From Acidiferrobacteraceae bacterium (lineage in GTDB: Bacteria > Pseudomonadota > Gammaproteobacteria > Acidiferrobacterales > Acidiferrobacteraceae), in contig DAHWKH010000064.1 of assembly GCA_027343725.1 (NCBI GenBank), positions 1 through 5,282 of the forward strand: a stretch of 5,282 bases of DNA. The letters are read 5' to 3'. Positions 1 through 5,282 of this stretch are shown here, piece after piece. Position 1 is the first letter of the stretch. The number at the start of each line of letters is the position of its first letter. Both the position numbers and the translations under genes were made by a program. Below the pieces are notes generated by a model. It was not told the origin of the DNA, searched no databases, and saw nothing but the letters and a program-made list of their open reading frames with translations.

Positions 1-914
1 TCCTGGTGGGCGGCCAGACGCGCATGCCGAAGGTCCAGGAGGCGGTGCGGGACTTTTTCGGCAAGGAGCCGCGCAAGGACGTGAATCCGGACGAAGCGGT
101 GGCGATCGGGGCGGCGGTGCAGGGCGGCGTGCTCGCGGGCGACGTCAAGGACGTGTTGTTGCTCGATGTGACCCCGTTGTCGCTTGGTATCGAGACCATG
201 GGCGGGGTGATGACGAAGCTCATCCAGAAGAACACCACGATCCCGACCAAGGCCGCGCAGGTGTTCTCGACCGCGGAGGACAATCAGACGGCCGTGACGG
301 TGCACGTGCTGCAGGGTGAGCGCGAGATGGCGAGCGGCAATAAATCGCTCGGGCGTTTCGATCTCACCGACATCCCGACGGCGCCGCGCGGCGTGCCGCA
401 GATCGAGGTGACGTTCGATATCGACGCGAACGGTATCCTGCACGTCTCGGCGCGCGACAAGGCCACCGGCAAGGAAAACCGGATCGTCATCAAGTCGAGC
501 TCCGGCCTGAGCGAGGCCGAGATCCAACGCATGGTGCAGGACGCCGAGGCGCACGCCGAGGAGGACCGCAAGGCGCACGAGCTGGTGGACGCGCGCAACC
601 AGGCCGAGTCCTTGATCCACAGCGCGCGCAAGACGGCGAGCGATCTCGGCGACAAGGCCAACGCCGGGGACAAGGCGGCGGTGGAGTCGGCGATCCGGGA
701 TCTGGAGGGCGTCGTCAAGGGCGACGACAAGGCCGAGATCACCGCCAAGACCGAGGCGCTGGCGCAGGCGGCCCACAAGTTGAGCGAGCAGCTCTACCAA
801 TCCGCGGCGGCTCCCGAGCCCGGGGCTGCACCCGGCGGCAACGAGGCGGGCTCCGACAACGTCGTGGACGCCGAGTTCGAAGAGGTGAACGAGAATCGGC
901 GCGACAACAAGTAA
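1..914 (+). CDS. dnaK: Chaperone protein DnaK (Hsp70), 3' part only
   Basis: This is the C-terminal part of the cytoplasmic Hsp70 chaperone, which binds exposed hydrophobic peptides in an ATP-driven cycle with DnaJ and GrpE. The gene enters from the left edge; the first whole codon is at 3. By alignment from memory with E. coli DnaK, about 338 N-terminal residues are missing, so most of the ATPase domain lies outside. Visible in order are the end of the nucleotide-binding domain (LVGGQTRMP, then NPDEAVAIGAAVQGG), the interdomain linker DVLLLDVTPLSLG, the substrate-binding beta domain (NTTIPT, AEDNQTAVTVHVLQGER, VTFDIDANGILHVSA), the helical lid, and an Ala/Gly/Pro-rich tail ending in VDAEFEEV plus a short basic stretch. 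That tail is typical of proteobacterial DnaK. The reading frame is intact to a TAA at 912-914. dnaJ follows after 77 bases, as expected for this operon. Heat-shock control, if present, would lie upstream of the window. Confidence 0.98.
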   Translation, partial: LVGGQTRMPKVQEAVRDFFGKEPRKDVNPDEAVAIGAAVQGGVLAGDVKDVLLLDVTPLSLGIETMGGVMTKLIQKNTTIPTKAAQVFSTAEDNQTAVTVHVLQGEREMASGNKSLGRFDLTDIPTAPRGVPQIEVTFDIDANGILHVSARDKATGKENRIVIKSSSGLSEAEIQRMVQDAEAHAEEDRKAHELVDARNQAESLIHSARKTASDLGDKANAGDKAAVESAIRDLEGVVKGDDKAEITAKTEALAQAAHKLSEQLYQSAAAPEPGAAPGGNEAGSDNVVDAEFEEVNENRRDNK

Positions 915-932
915 GGCGGTCAGCCCGGACAC

Positions 933-955
933 AGGGGACGCAAGCCGTCCCCTTT
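933..955 (+). terminator. Hairpin between dnaK and dnaJ, terminator or attenuator type
   Basis: AGGGGACG at 933-940 is perfectly complementary to CGTCCCCT at 946-953, giving an 8-bp GC-rich stem with a five-base loop (CAAGC). TTTGTCGTTT follows, so the U tract is short and interrupted. The hairpin starts about 19 bases after the dnaK stop. It could end some transcripts after dnaK, which would help explain the usual excess of DnaK over DnaJ, or it could protect the 3' end of a processed dnaK mRNA. The stem is seen directly; which of these roles it has is inference. Confidence 0.55.
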
Positions 956-991
956 GTCGTTTCCGCTGCGTGTTTTGCGGTATCATAAGGT

Positions 992-2128
992 ATGGCTAAA
1001 CGAGATTATTACGAGGTGCTGGGGGTTTCGCGGGGGGCTGACGAGACGGAGCTCAAGAAGGCCTACCGGCGGCTCGCCATGAAGCACCATCCCGATCGCA
1101 ATCCGGGCGACAAGACCGCCGAAGCGATGTTCAAGGAGTGCAAGGAGGCCTACGAAGTCCTGACCGATGCGCACAGGCGCGCCGCATACGATCAGTTCGG
1201 CCATGCCGGCGTCGAGGGCGCGGCCGCCGGCGCGGGGGGATTCTACGGGGGCGGCGGCGCCGGGTTTGCGGACATATTCGGGGATGTCTTCGGCGACATC
1301 TTCGGGGGCGGCGGCGCGCGGCGCGCGAGCCAGGCTTTCCGCGGCGCCGATGTGCGTTTCCGTCTCGATCTGTCGCTCGAGGATGCGGTGCGCGGGACCG
1401 AGGCGCGCATCCGCGTGCCCACGCTCGCGGCCTGCGAGGCCTGTCACGGCTCGGGCGCGCGTGCCGGTACGACGCCCGTGGTCTGTCCGACCTGCGGCGG
1501 CCATGGCCAAGTGCGCATGCAGCAGGGCTTTTTTTCCATCCAGCAGACCTGCCCGAATTGCCGCGGGAGCGGGCGGCTCGTGACCCAGCCGTGCCCGGAA
1601 TGCCGCGGGGAGGGGCGCGCTCGCCGCGCCAAGACCCTGTCGGTCACGGTGCCCGCGGGCGTCGATGACGGCGATCAGATCCGCGTGAGCGGCCAGGGCG
1701 ACGCCGGCGAGAACGGTGGCCCGCCGGGCGACTTGTACGTGCAGATCCAGTTGAAACCGCATCCCCTGTTTCGCCGCGAGCAGGACGACTTGTATTGCCA
1801 GGTGCCCATCAGTTTCGGCACCGCCGCCCTCGGCGGCGAGGTCGAGGTCCCAAGCCTCGATGGGCGCATGACCCTGAAGATCCCGGCCGAGACCCAGACC
1901 GACAAGGTCTTTCGCGTCCGGGGCAAGGGGGTCAGGAATGTGCGCAGCGGCCACCAGGGCGATCTCTTTTGCCGCATCACGGTGGAGACGCCGGTGCATC
2001 TCACGCGCGCGCAACGCGATCTACTCGCGGAGCTCGAGCGGTCCCTGCGTGAGGGCGGCGAACGGCACAGCCCGGTCGAGCATTCCTGGCTCGACAAGCT
2101 GAAGGGGTTCTTCGAACCGCGTGTCTAG
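992..2128 (+). CDS. dnaJ: Chaperone protein DnaJ (Hsp40), complete
   Basis: Cytoplasmic co-chaperone that delivers unfolded proteins to DnaK and stimulates its ATPase. It has 378 residues, close to the 376 of E. coli DnaJ. The J domain spans about 4-70 with the HPD motif at 33-35. A Gly/Phe-rich linker runs about 70-111 and contains three D-[IV]-F motifs (94-96, 98-100, 102-104). Four CxxCxGxG zinc motifs sit at 148-155, 165-172, 187-194 and 201-208, all eight cysteines present, so this is a class I (type A) DnaJ. The C-terminal beta-sandwich domains follow, with a conserved GDLYVQI segment. The start MAKRDYYEVLGV matches the family exactly, so the ATG at 992 is secure. The ribosome site is poor: AAGG at 987-990 lies one base from the ATG. 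It follows dnaK by 77 bases, which hold a hairpin. Nothing essential is missing. Confidence 0.98.
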   Translation: MAKRDYYEVLGVSRGADETELKKAYRRLAMKHHPDRNPGDKTAEAMFKECKEAYEVLTDAHRRAAYDQFGHAGVEGAAAGAGGFYGGGGAGFADIFGDVFGDIFGGGGARRASQAFRGADVRFRLDLSLEDAVRGTEARIRVPTLAACEACHGSGARAGTTPVVCPTCGGHGQVRMQQGFFSIQQTCPNCRGSGRLVTQPCPECRGEGRARRAKTLSVTVPAGVDDGDQIRVSGQGDAGENGGPPGDLYVQIQLKPHPLFRREQDDLYCQVPISFGTAALGGEVEVPSLDGRMTLKIPAETQTDKVFRVRGKGVRNVRSGHQGDLFCRITVETPVHLTRAQRDLLAELERSLREGGERHSPVEHSWLDKLKGFFEPRV

Positions 2129-2139
2129 GGGAATAAAAT
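2111..2139 (+). promoter_or_regulatory. Possible promoter for the DsrE-like gene, overlapping the dnaJ 3' end
   Basis: TAAAAT at 2134-2139 matches the sigma-70 -10 consensus at five of six positions and stands out in very GC-rich sequence. Seventeen bases upstream, TTCGAA at 2111-2116 matches the -35 consensus at only three of six. A start near 2146 would give a leader of about 34 bases containing AAGGAG at 2164-2169. The -10 lies in a small inverted repeat, GGGGA at 2128-2132 and TCCCC at 2139-2143. Weak prediction from consensus matching alone. Confidence 0.3.
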
Positions 2140-2179
2140 CCCCGTCCGGCCGTCTCCCATGTGAAGGAGAACGAATGCT

Positions 2180-2677
2180 ATGAGTGACGCGCGCAAGTTC
2201 AATCCCGCCCGGAGACGGGCGATCGTGGCGGCAGGGGGCGTGGTGGCGGCGGTCGGATCGAAGGCCGCCTTGGCCCATTCCGGGAGCGGCCTCGATCTCA
2301 CCTTTCCCGGACAGAAGGCGAAGCACTTCGTCGTCTACCAGCTGAATCAGTCGGCGCACGATTACCAGGAACACATCCTTTCGTCGGTGCAGGCGCTTTT
2401 ACGCCATTACGGCGACACGGTTCATATCGTGGTGACGTGTTTTGGTCCGGGTATCAGTGTGGTGCTCAAAAAGCCCATCCGGCCGATCACCAAGGCCACG
2501 CGTCAAGGGGTTGCGAGCCTGAAAGATTACGGGGTCGAATTCCACGGCTGCGGGAACACCCTGCGGACCATGCACCTGACGCGCACGGCGCTTTTGCCGT
2601 TCGTGAAATATGTCCCCATGGGCGCCGCGGACCTCATGGAACTCCAGCACAAGGGTTACGCCTACATCGCCTGGTAG
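2180..2677 (+). CDS. Exported DsrE-family protein with Tat-type signal peptide
   Basis: A 165-residue protein I place in the DsrE/DsrF-like fold family (COG1416 type). Exact function unknown; related DsrE proteins carry sulfur on a cysteine, but that role is not shown here. Residues 11-16 read RRRAIV, fitting the twin-arginine pattern R-R-x-phi-phi. They are followed by a hydrophobic Ala/Gly/Val stretch and a likely signal peptidase site after ALA (30-32), so the mature protein is probably periplasmic and about 133 residues. Family-type segments are HIVVTCFGPGI (82-92), FHGCGNTL (121-128), VPMGAADLMELQHKGYAYI near the C-terminus. Cys124 is in the position I expect to be conserved; Cys87 sits where relatives usually have a non-cysteine residue. 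AAGGAG at 2164-2169, ten bases upstream, supports the ATG at 2180. It lies 51 bases after dnaJ and 67 before dapB. Export is well supported; sulfur chemistry is not. Confidence 0.77.
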   Translation: MSDARKFNPARRRAIVAAGGVVAAVGSKAALAHSGSGLDLTFPGQKAKHFVVYQLNQSAHDYQEHILSSVQALLRHYGDTVHIVVTCFGPGISVVLKKPIRPITKATRQGVASLKDYGVEFHGCGNTLRTMHLTRTALLPFVKYVPMGAADLMELQHKGYAYIAW

Positions 2678-2744
2678 TCGCGCGCCGCGGTCGTTTTCCG
2701 GCGCCCGGCTTTCCGCTATGCTCGGGGTTTTGGGCGGGGGCGTT

Positions 2745-3542
2745 ATGAAGCTTGCGGTGGCTGGGGCGACGGGGCGCATGGGGCGGGCGGTGCTCGCATG
2801 CGCGTTGCGCGCGCAGGACGTGACCCTGACGGGCGCCCTCGCCCGGCCCGGCAGCCCGGCGATCGGGCGCGACGCCGGCCTCCTGGTCGGCTGGGAGGCG
2901 ACCGGCGTCACGGTCGCGGACGAGCCCGCATCGGTCATTGCCGGCTGCGATGTGTTGATCGACTTCACACAGCGGGAGGCGAGCCGCGAGTACGCGCAGC
3001 ACTGCGCGCGCCTGGGGCGGCGCGCCGTCATCGGCACCACCGGCCTGAGCGGAGACGACCGCGCGGCGCTCGCGCGCCTCGGCCAGCGGACGGCGTTCGT
3101 GGTGGCCGCGAACATGAGCATGGGCGTGACGCTCGCGCTCCATTTGCTTGGCATCGCAGCCCGCGTCCTCGGCGAGGCCGACGTCGAGATCTTCGAAGCC
3201 CACCACCGCCACAAGCGCGACGCCCCCTCGGGCACGGCCCTCAGCATGGGCGAGGCGGTGGCCAAGGCCCGCGGGCGCGAACTCGATGACCTCGCCGTCT
3301 ACGATCGTCACGGACTCGATGTGCCGAGGGCGGCCGGCACGATCGGCTTTGCGAGCCTGCGCGCGGGCGAGATCGTGGGCGAGCACCGCGCCTTTCTGGC
3401 CTTGCCCGCCGAGCGTCTGGAGATCGCCCACCGGGCCGAAAATCGCGAGGTGTTCGCGCAGGGGGCGCTCAAGGCCGCGCACTTTCTGATGGGCCGCGAA
3501 TCCGGGGTGTACGATATGCAGGACGTGCTCGGGCTGCGTTGA
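2745..3542 (+). CDS. dapB: 4-hydroxy-tetrahydrodipicolinate reductase DapB, complete
   Basis: Cytoplasmic enzyme that reduces 4-hydroxy-tetrahydrodipicolinate with NAD(P)H to tetrahydrodipicolinate, in the diaminopimelate/lysine pathway that also supplies peptidoglycan. The protein is 265 residues, of usual length. The nucleotide-binding glycine motif GATGRMG is at 7-13, GTTG at 97-100, and NMSMG at 123-127. The catalytic and substrate-binding signature EAHHRHKRDAPSGTAL carries His153, His154 and Lys157, equivalent to E. coli His159, His160 and Lys163. The end VYDMQDVLGL is typical. I chose ATG 2745 because MKLAVAGATGRMG fits family N-termini. GGGGG at 2736-2740 can pair with anti-Shine-Dalgarno through one G-U pair. 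An in-frame ATG at 2718 would add nine Gly/Val-rich residues and has no ribosome site. A nested inverted repeat begins just after the stop. dapB next to carAB is a known gammaproteobacterial arrangement. Confidence 0.96.
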   Translation: MKLAVAGATGRMGRAVLACALRAQDVTLTGALARPGSPAIGRDAGLLVGWEATGVTVADEPASVIAGCDVLIDFTQREASREYAQHCARLGRRAVIGTTGLSGDDRAALARLGQRTAFVVAANMSMGVTLALHLLGIAARVLGEADVEIFEAHHRHKRDAPSGTALSMGEAVAKARGRELDDLAVYDRHGLDVPRAAGTIGFASLRAGEIVGEHRAFLALPAERLEIAHRAENREVFAQGALKAAHFLMGRESGVYDMQDVLGLR

Positions 3543-3545
3543 TTT

Positions 3546-3573
3546 CAGGGGGGTAAATCGTTACCATTCCCTG
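3546..3573. repeat. Nested inverted repeat after dapB, operator or stem-loop candidate
   Basis: The inner dyad is GGTAA at 3552-3556 and TTACC at 3561-3565, perfect arms around ATCG. The outer dyad is CAGGG at 3546-3550 and CCCTG at 3569-3573, also perfect. As RNA it could form a two-part stem-loop just after the dapB stop. As DNA it overlaps the -35 element (3561-3566) of the candidate carA promoter, a suitable place for a repressor. No T tract follows, so it is not a standard intrinsic terminator. The symmetry is seen; the role is inferred. Confidence 0.45.
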
Positions 3574-3595
3574 GAAAATCCGACTAATGCGGACG
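3561..3595 (+). promoter_or_regulatory. Candidate carAB promoter with G-TTTTT initial transcribed sequence
   Basis: TTACCA at 3561-3566 and ACTAAT at 3583-3588 each match four of six sigma-70 consensus bases and are 16 bases apart. G3595, seven bases past the -10, would be the natural start, and the transcript would begin G followed by five U. E. coli carAB has a promoter that starts GUUUG and is controlled by UTP-sensitive reiterative transcription, so the resemblance is notable. The hexamers are weak and were picked by eye. Confidence 0.35.
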
Positions 3596-3603
3596 TTTTT
3601 CGG

Positions 3604-3634
3604 GCGGGAGCGGCGGCGCGCGGCTCCCGCTTTT
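3604..3634 (+). terminator. Intrinsic terminator hairpin between dapB and carA, possible carA attenuator
   Basis: GCGGGAGC at 3604-3611 is fully complementary to GCTCCCGC at 3623-3630, an 8-bp GC-rich stem with an 11-base GC-rich loop, followed at once by TTTT (3631-3634). This is a good Rho-independent terminator shape, with a rather short U tract. It would stop transcription coming from dapB. If carA is transcribed from the candidate promoter upstream, it instead lies in the carA leader about nine bases from the start and could act as an attenuator. There is no matching T tract on the minus strand. Confidence 0.68.
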
Positions 3635-3650
3635 ATGTGTCAACCCTAGT

Positions 3651-3659
3651 GCGGGAGGT
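3651..3659 (+). promoter_or_regulatory. carA Shine-Dalgarno site, complementary to the upstream hairpin arm
   Basis: GGGAGGT at 3653-3659 is a near-ideal ribosome binding site, leaving five bases between GGAGG and the TTG at 3664. It decides the carA start. The seven bases GCGGGAG at 3651-3657 repeat the left arm of the hairpin at 3604-3610, so the right arm CTCCCGC at 3624-3630 can pair with this site instead and hide it. Confidence 0.72.
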
Positions 3660-3663
3660 ACCC

Positions 3664-4794
3664 TTGGCGGATCCGGCAGTGCTTGCGCTCGCGGATGGCA
3701 CCGTCTTTGTCGGCGAGGCATTGGGCGCTTCGGGGACCCAAGTCGGCGAGGTCGTTTTCAATACCGCGATGACCGGTTATCAGGAAATCCTGACCGACCC
3801 CTCGTACGCCAGCCAGATCGTCACGCTTACCTACCCCCACATCGGCAATACCGGTGTCAACGAAACCGATTGGGAGGCGGCGCGCGTCTATGCCGCGGGC
3901 CTTGTCGTGCGCGATTGGCCCAGGCGTTACAGCAGCCATCGGGGGATGAGCGACCTGCCGGATTTCCTGAAACGCGAGGGGATCGTGGCCATCAGCGGCG
4001 TGGACACGCGCGCGCTCACGCGCCGGCTGCGCGAAGGGGGGGCTCAGAACGCGGCCCTCGTGGCCGGGGACGCGGCCTTGGACCCCGAGGCGGCTATCGC
4101 CAAGGCGCGCGCCTTTGCGGGCTTGGACGGGTGCGATCTCGCGAAGGAGGTCTCGACGCGGCAAGCCTACGTATGGCACGAGGGTCTGTGGGACAGCCCG
4201 CCGGTGCCGGCGCGTTTTCGGGTCATCGCCTACGATTACGGGATCAAGCGCAACATCCTGCGAAGCCTCGTGCAGGCGGGCTGCGAGGTGACGGTGGTGC
4301 CGGCGCAGACGCCGGCTGATGAGGTGCTGGCCGCGCAGCCCGACGGCGTGTTCTTGTCGAACGGGCCCGGCGACCCCAAGGCCTGCGATTACGCGATCGC
4401 GGCGACGCGCGCGCTCGCGGAGTCCGGCATCCCGCTTTTTGGCATCTGCCTCGGCCATCAACTCCTCGGGCTCGCGCTCGGCGCGCGCACCGTCAAGATG
4501 AAATTCGGGCATCACGGGGCGAACCACCCGGTGCTCGACATCGCGACCGGGCGGGTCCTGATCACGAGCCAGAACCACGGTTTCGCGGTCGACGAGGCGA
4601 CCCTTCCCGATGTCCTGGAGGTGACCCATCGCTCGCTGTTCGACGGGTCCGTGCAGGGCTTGCGGTACGTCGGGCGCCCGGTCTTCTCGTTTCAAGGGCA
4701 CCCCGAGGCGAGTCCCGGCCCGCACGACGTATCCGGGCTCTTTGCGCAGTTCGCCGCGCTCATGCAGAACCCCGGATCCCTCACGCCCCGGTAA
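3664..4794 (+). CDS. carA: Carbamoyl phosphate synthetase small (glutamine amidotransferase) subunit, complete
   Basis: Small subunit of carbamoyl phosphate synthetase in the cytoplasm. It hydrolyses glutamine and channels ammonia to CarB, for pyrimidines and arginine. I start it at TTG 3664, giving 376 residues (E. coli CarA has 382). This start has GGGAGGT in front and gives an N-terminus (ADPAVLALADGT) about as long as that of E. coli CarA. GTG codons at 3637 and 3649 are in frame but have no ribosome site; 3637 is only three bases past the terminator T tract. The N-terminal domain holds FNTAMTGYQEILTDPSY. The class I amidotransferase domain begins near 189 (AYDYGIKRNILR), with NGPGDP at 233-238, the nucleophile Cys262 in GICLGHQ, and His346 and Glu348 in FQGHPEASPGPHD, so the triad is complete. 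The stop overlaps the carB ribosome site, so the two are probably co-translated. Confidence 0.96.
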   Translation: MADPAVLALADGTVFVGEALGASGTQVGEVVFNTAMTGYQEILTDPSYASQIVTLTYPHIGNTGVNETDWEAARVYAAGLVVRDWPRRYSSHRGMSDLPDFLKREGIVAISGVDTRALTRRLREGGAQNAALVAGDAALDPEAAIAKARAFAGLDGCDLAKEVSTRQAYVWHEGLWDSPPVPARFRVIAYDYGIKRNILRSLVQAGCEVTVVPAQTPADEVLAAQPDGVFLSNGPGDPKACDYAIAATRALAESGIPLFGICLGHQLLGLALGARTVKMKFGHHGANHPVLDIATGRVLITSQNHGFAVDEATLPDVLEVTHRSLFDGSVQGLRYVGRPVFSFQGHPEASPGPHDVSGLFAQFAALMQNPGSLTPR

Positions 4795-4802
4795 GGACCA
4801 CC

Positions 4803-5282
4803 ATGCCCAAGCAACACGATATCGAGAGCGTACTGATCATCGGCGCAGGTCCGATCGTCATCGGCCAAGGTTGTGAGTTCGACTACTCGGGGACCCAGGC
4901 CTGCAAGGCCCTCAAAGAGGAGGGGCTGCGTGTCATCCTCGTCAATTCGAACCCCGCCACGATCATGACCGATCCGGAGCTTGCGGACGCGACTTACGTC
5001 GAGCCCATCAATTGGCGCGTGCTCGAGCGCATCATCGCGCGCGAGAAGCCGGATGCGCTGTTGCCGACGATGGGCGGCCAGACGGCGTTGAACTGCGCGC
5101 TCGACCTCGACCGCGAAGGGGTCCTGGCGCGCTACGGCGTGCGCATGATCGGGGCCTCGAAGACCGCCATCGACAAGGCCGAGGACCGCGAGCTGTTCAA
5201 GAAGGCCATGGAGTCGATCGGCCTGAAGGTCGCGAGGGGCGCGATCGCCCACAGCCTCGAGGAGGCCCTTCAGGTCCATGCC
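4803..5282 (+). CDS. carB: Carbamoyl phosphate synthetase large subunit, 5' part only
   Basis: First 160 codons of the large subunit, which uses bicarbonate, two ATP and ammonia from CarA to make carbamoyl phosphate. The family is about 1,070 residues, so roughly 15 percent is present and the gene runs off the right edge with no stop. The start MPKQHDIESVLIIGAGPI closely follows E. coli CarB, as do GCEFDYSGTQACKAL, LVNSNPATIMTDPE, LLPTMGGQTALNCAL and AIDKAEDR. The last contains the arginine equivalent to E. coli Arg129 of the first ATP-grasp unit. This stretch is the preATP-grasp domain plus the beginning of the first ATP-grasp domain. AAGGA at 4793-4797 overlaps the carA TAA and lies five bases from the ATG. 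The gap after carA is eight bases, a classic coupled arrangement for equal subunit synthesis. The visible frame is intact. Confidence 0.97.
   Translation, partial: MPKQHDIESVLIIGAGPIVIGQGCEFDYSGTQACKALKEEGLRVILVNSNPATIMTDPELADATYVEPINWRVLERIIAREKPDALLPTMGGQTALNCALDLDREGVLARYGVRMIGASKTAIDKAEDRELFKKAMESIGLKVARGAIAHSLEEALQVHA

Noticed and set aside
983..2014. Long minus-strand open frame (343 codons) opposite dnaJ
   Set aside because: It lies wholly opposite a certain gene in GC-rich DNA, where antisense frames are commonly open. The product is low-complexity Ala/Arg/Gly with no family I recognise.
2682..2704. Hairpin GCGCCG/CGGCGC after the DsrE-like gene as a terminator
   Set aside because: The 6-bp stem has a large loop and no following T tract. 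It is the kind of pairing expected by chance at this GC content.
2694..2722. Promoter before dapB (TTTTCC, 17 bases, TATGCT)
   Set aside because: The -35 matches only three of six consensus bases and the -10 is weak. The placement is plausible but there is too little to annotate.
2610..2744. Upstream in-frame extension of dapB to an ATG at 2610
   Set aside because: It would overlap the end of the DsrE-like gene, adds 45 Ser/Arg/Pro-rich residues not found in DapB, and has no support against the ATG at 2745.
2634..3482. Minus-strand open frame (282 codons) opposite dapB, and another at 2399-3265
   Set aside because: Both mirror the codon bias of dapB and span the gene boundary with the DsrE-like gene. 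Neither shows recognisable domains or a ribosome site.
3637..3663. carA start at GTG 3637 (385 residues)
   Set aside because: No ribosome site precedes it, it falls directly on the terminator tail, and the extra nine residues extend beyond the N-terminus expected from E. coli CarA.
3646..4725. Minus-strand open frame (359 codons) opposite carA, and one at 4692-5279 opposite carA/carB
   Set aside because: Shadows of carA and carB. The translated products are compositionally biased and unrecognisable, while the + strand proteins are certain.

Overview
This window is ordinary, GC-rich bacterial chromosome with every gene on the + strand. The protein sequences and gene order point to a gammaproteobacterium. 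DnaK ends in the classic VDAEFEEV tail, DnaJ and CarA/CarB are close to their Escherichia coli counterparts, and dnaK-dnaJ-dapB-carA-carB is the order I know from Pseudomonas and relatives. A Tat-exported DsrE-type protein lies inside that order. It hints at a sulfur-metabolising lineage, but this is weak inference and I do not name a genus.

Layout: 1-914 is the 3' part of dnaK, entering from the left edge. 915-991 is a gap with a strong hairpin. 992-2128 is a complete dnaJ. 2180-2677 is a small exported DsrE-family protein. 2745-3542 is a complete dapB. 3543-3663 is the most interesting non-coding stretch, the carA leader. 3664-4794 is a complete carA, which I start at a TTG codon behind an excellent Shine-Dalgarno site. 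4803-5282 is the 5' end of carB, running off the right edge.

The genes form three functional blocks. DnaK and DnaJ are the Hsp70 chaperone and its co-chaperone. DapB makes tetrahydrodipicolinate for lysine and peptidoglycan. CarA and CarB are the two subunits of carbamoyl phosphate synthetase, feeding pyrimidine and arginine synthesis. The exported DsrE-like protein belongs to none of these and appears to be a lineage-specific insertion.

The best candidate for something unusual is the dapB-carA interval. It holds a nested inverted repeat, a plausible promoter whose predicted start reads G followed by five T, a terminator-type hairpin directly after that, a four-codon mini-ORF, and the carA ribosome binding site. 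The right arm of the hairpin can pair either with its left arm or with the carA Shine-Dalgarno, because the same seven bases occur in both places. This looks like a possible pyrimidine-responsive leader, but it is a prediction from sequence alone. I see no mobile element, CRISPR array, tRNA or rRNA.
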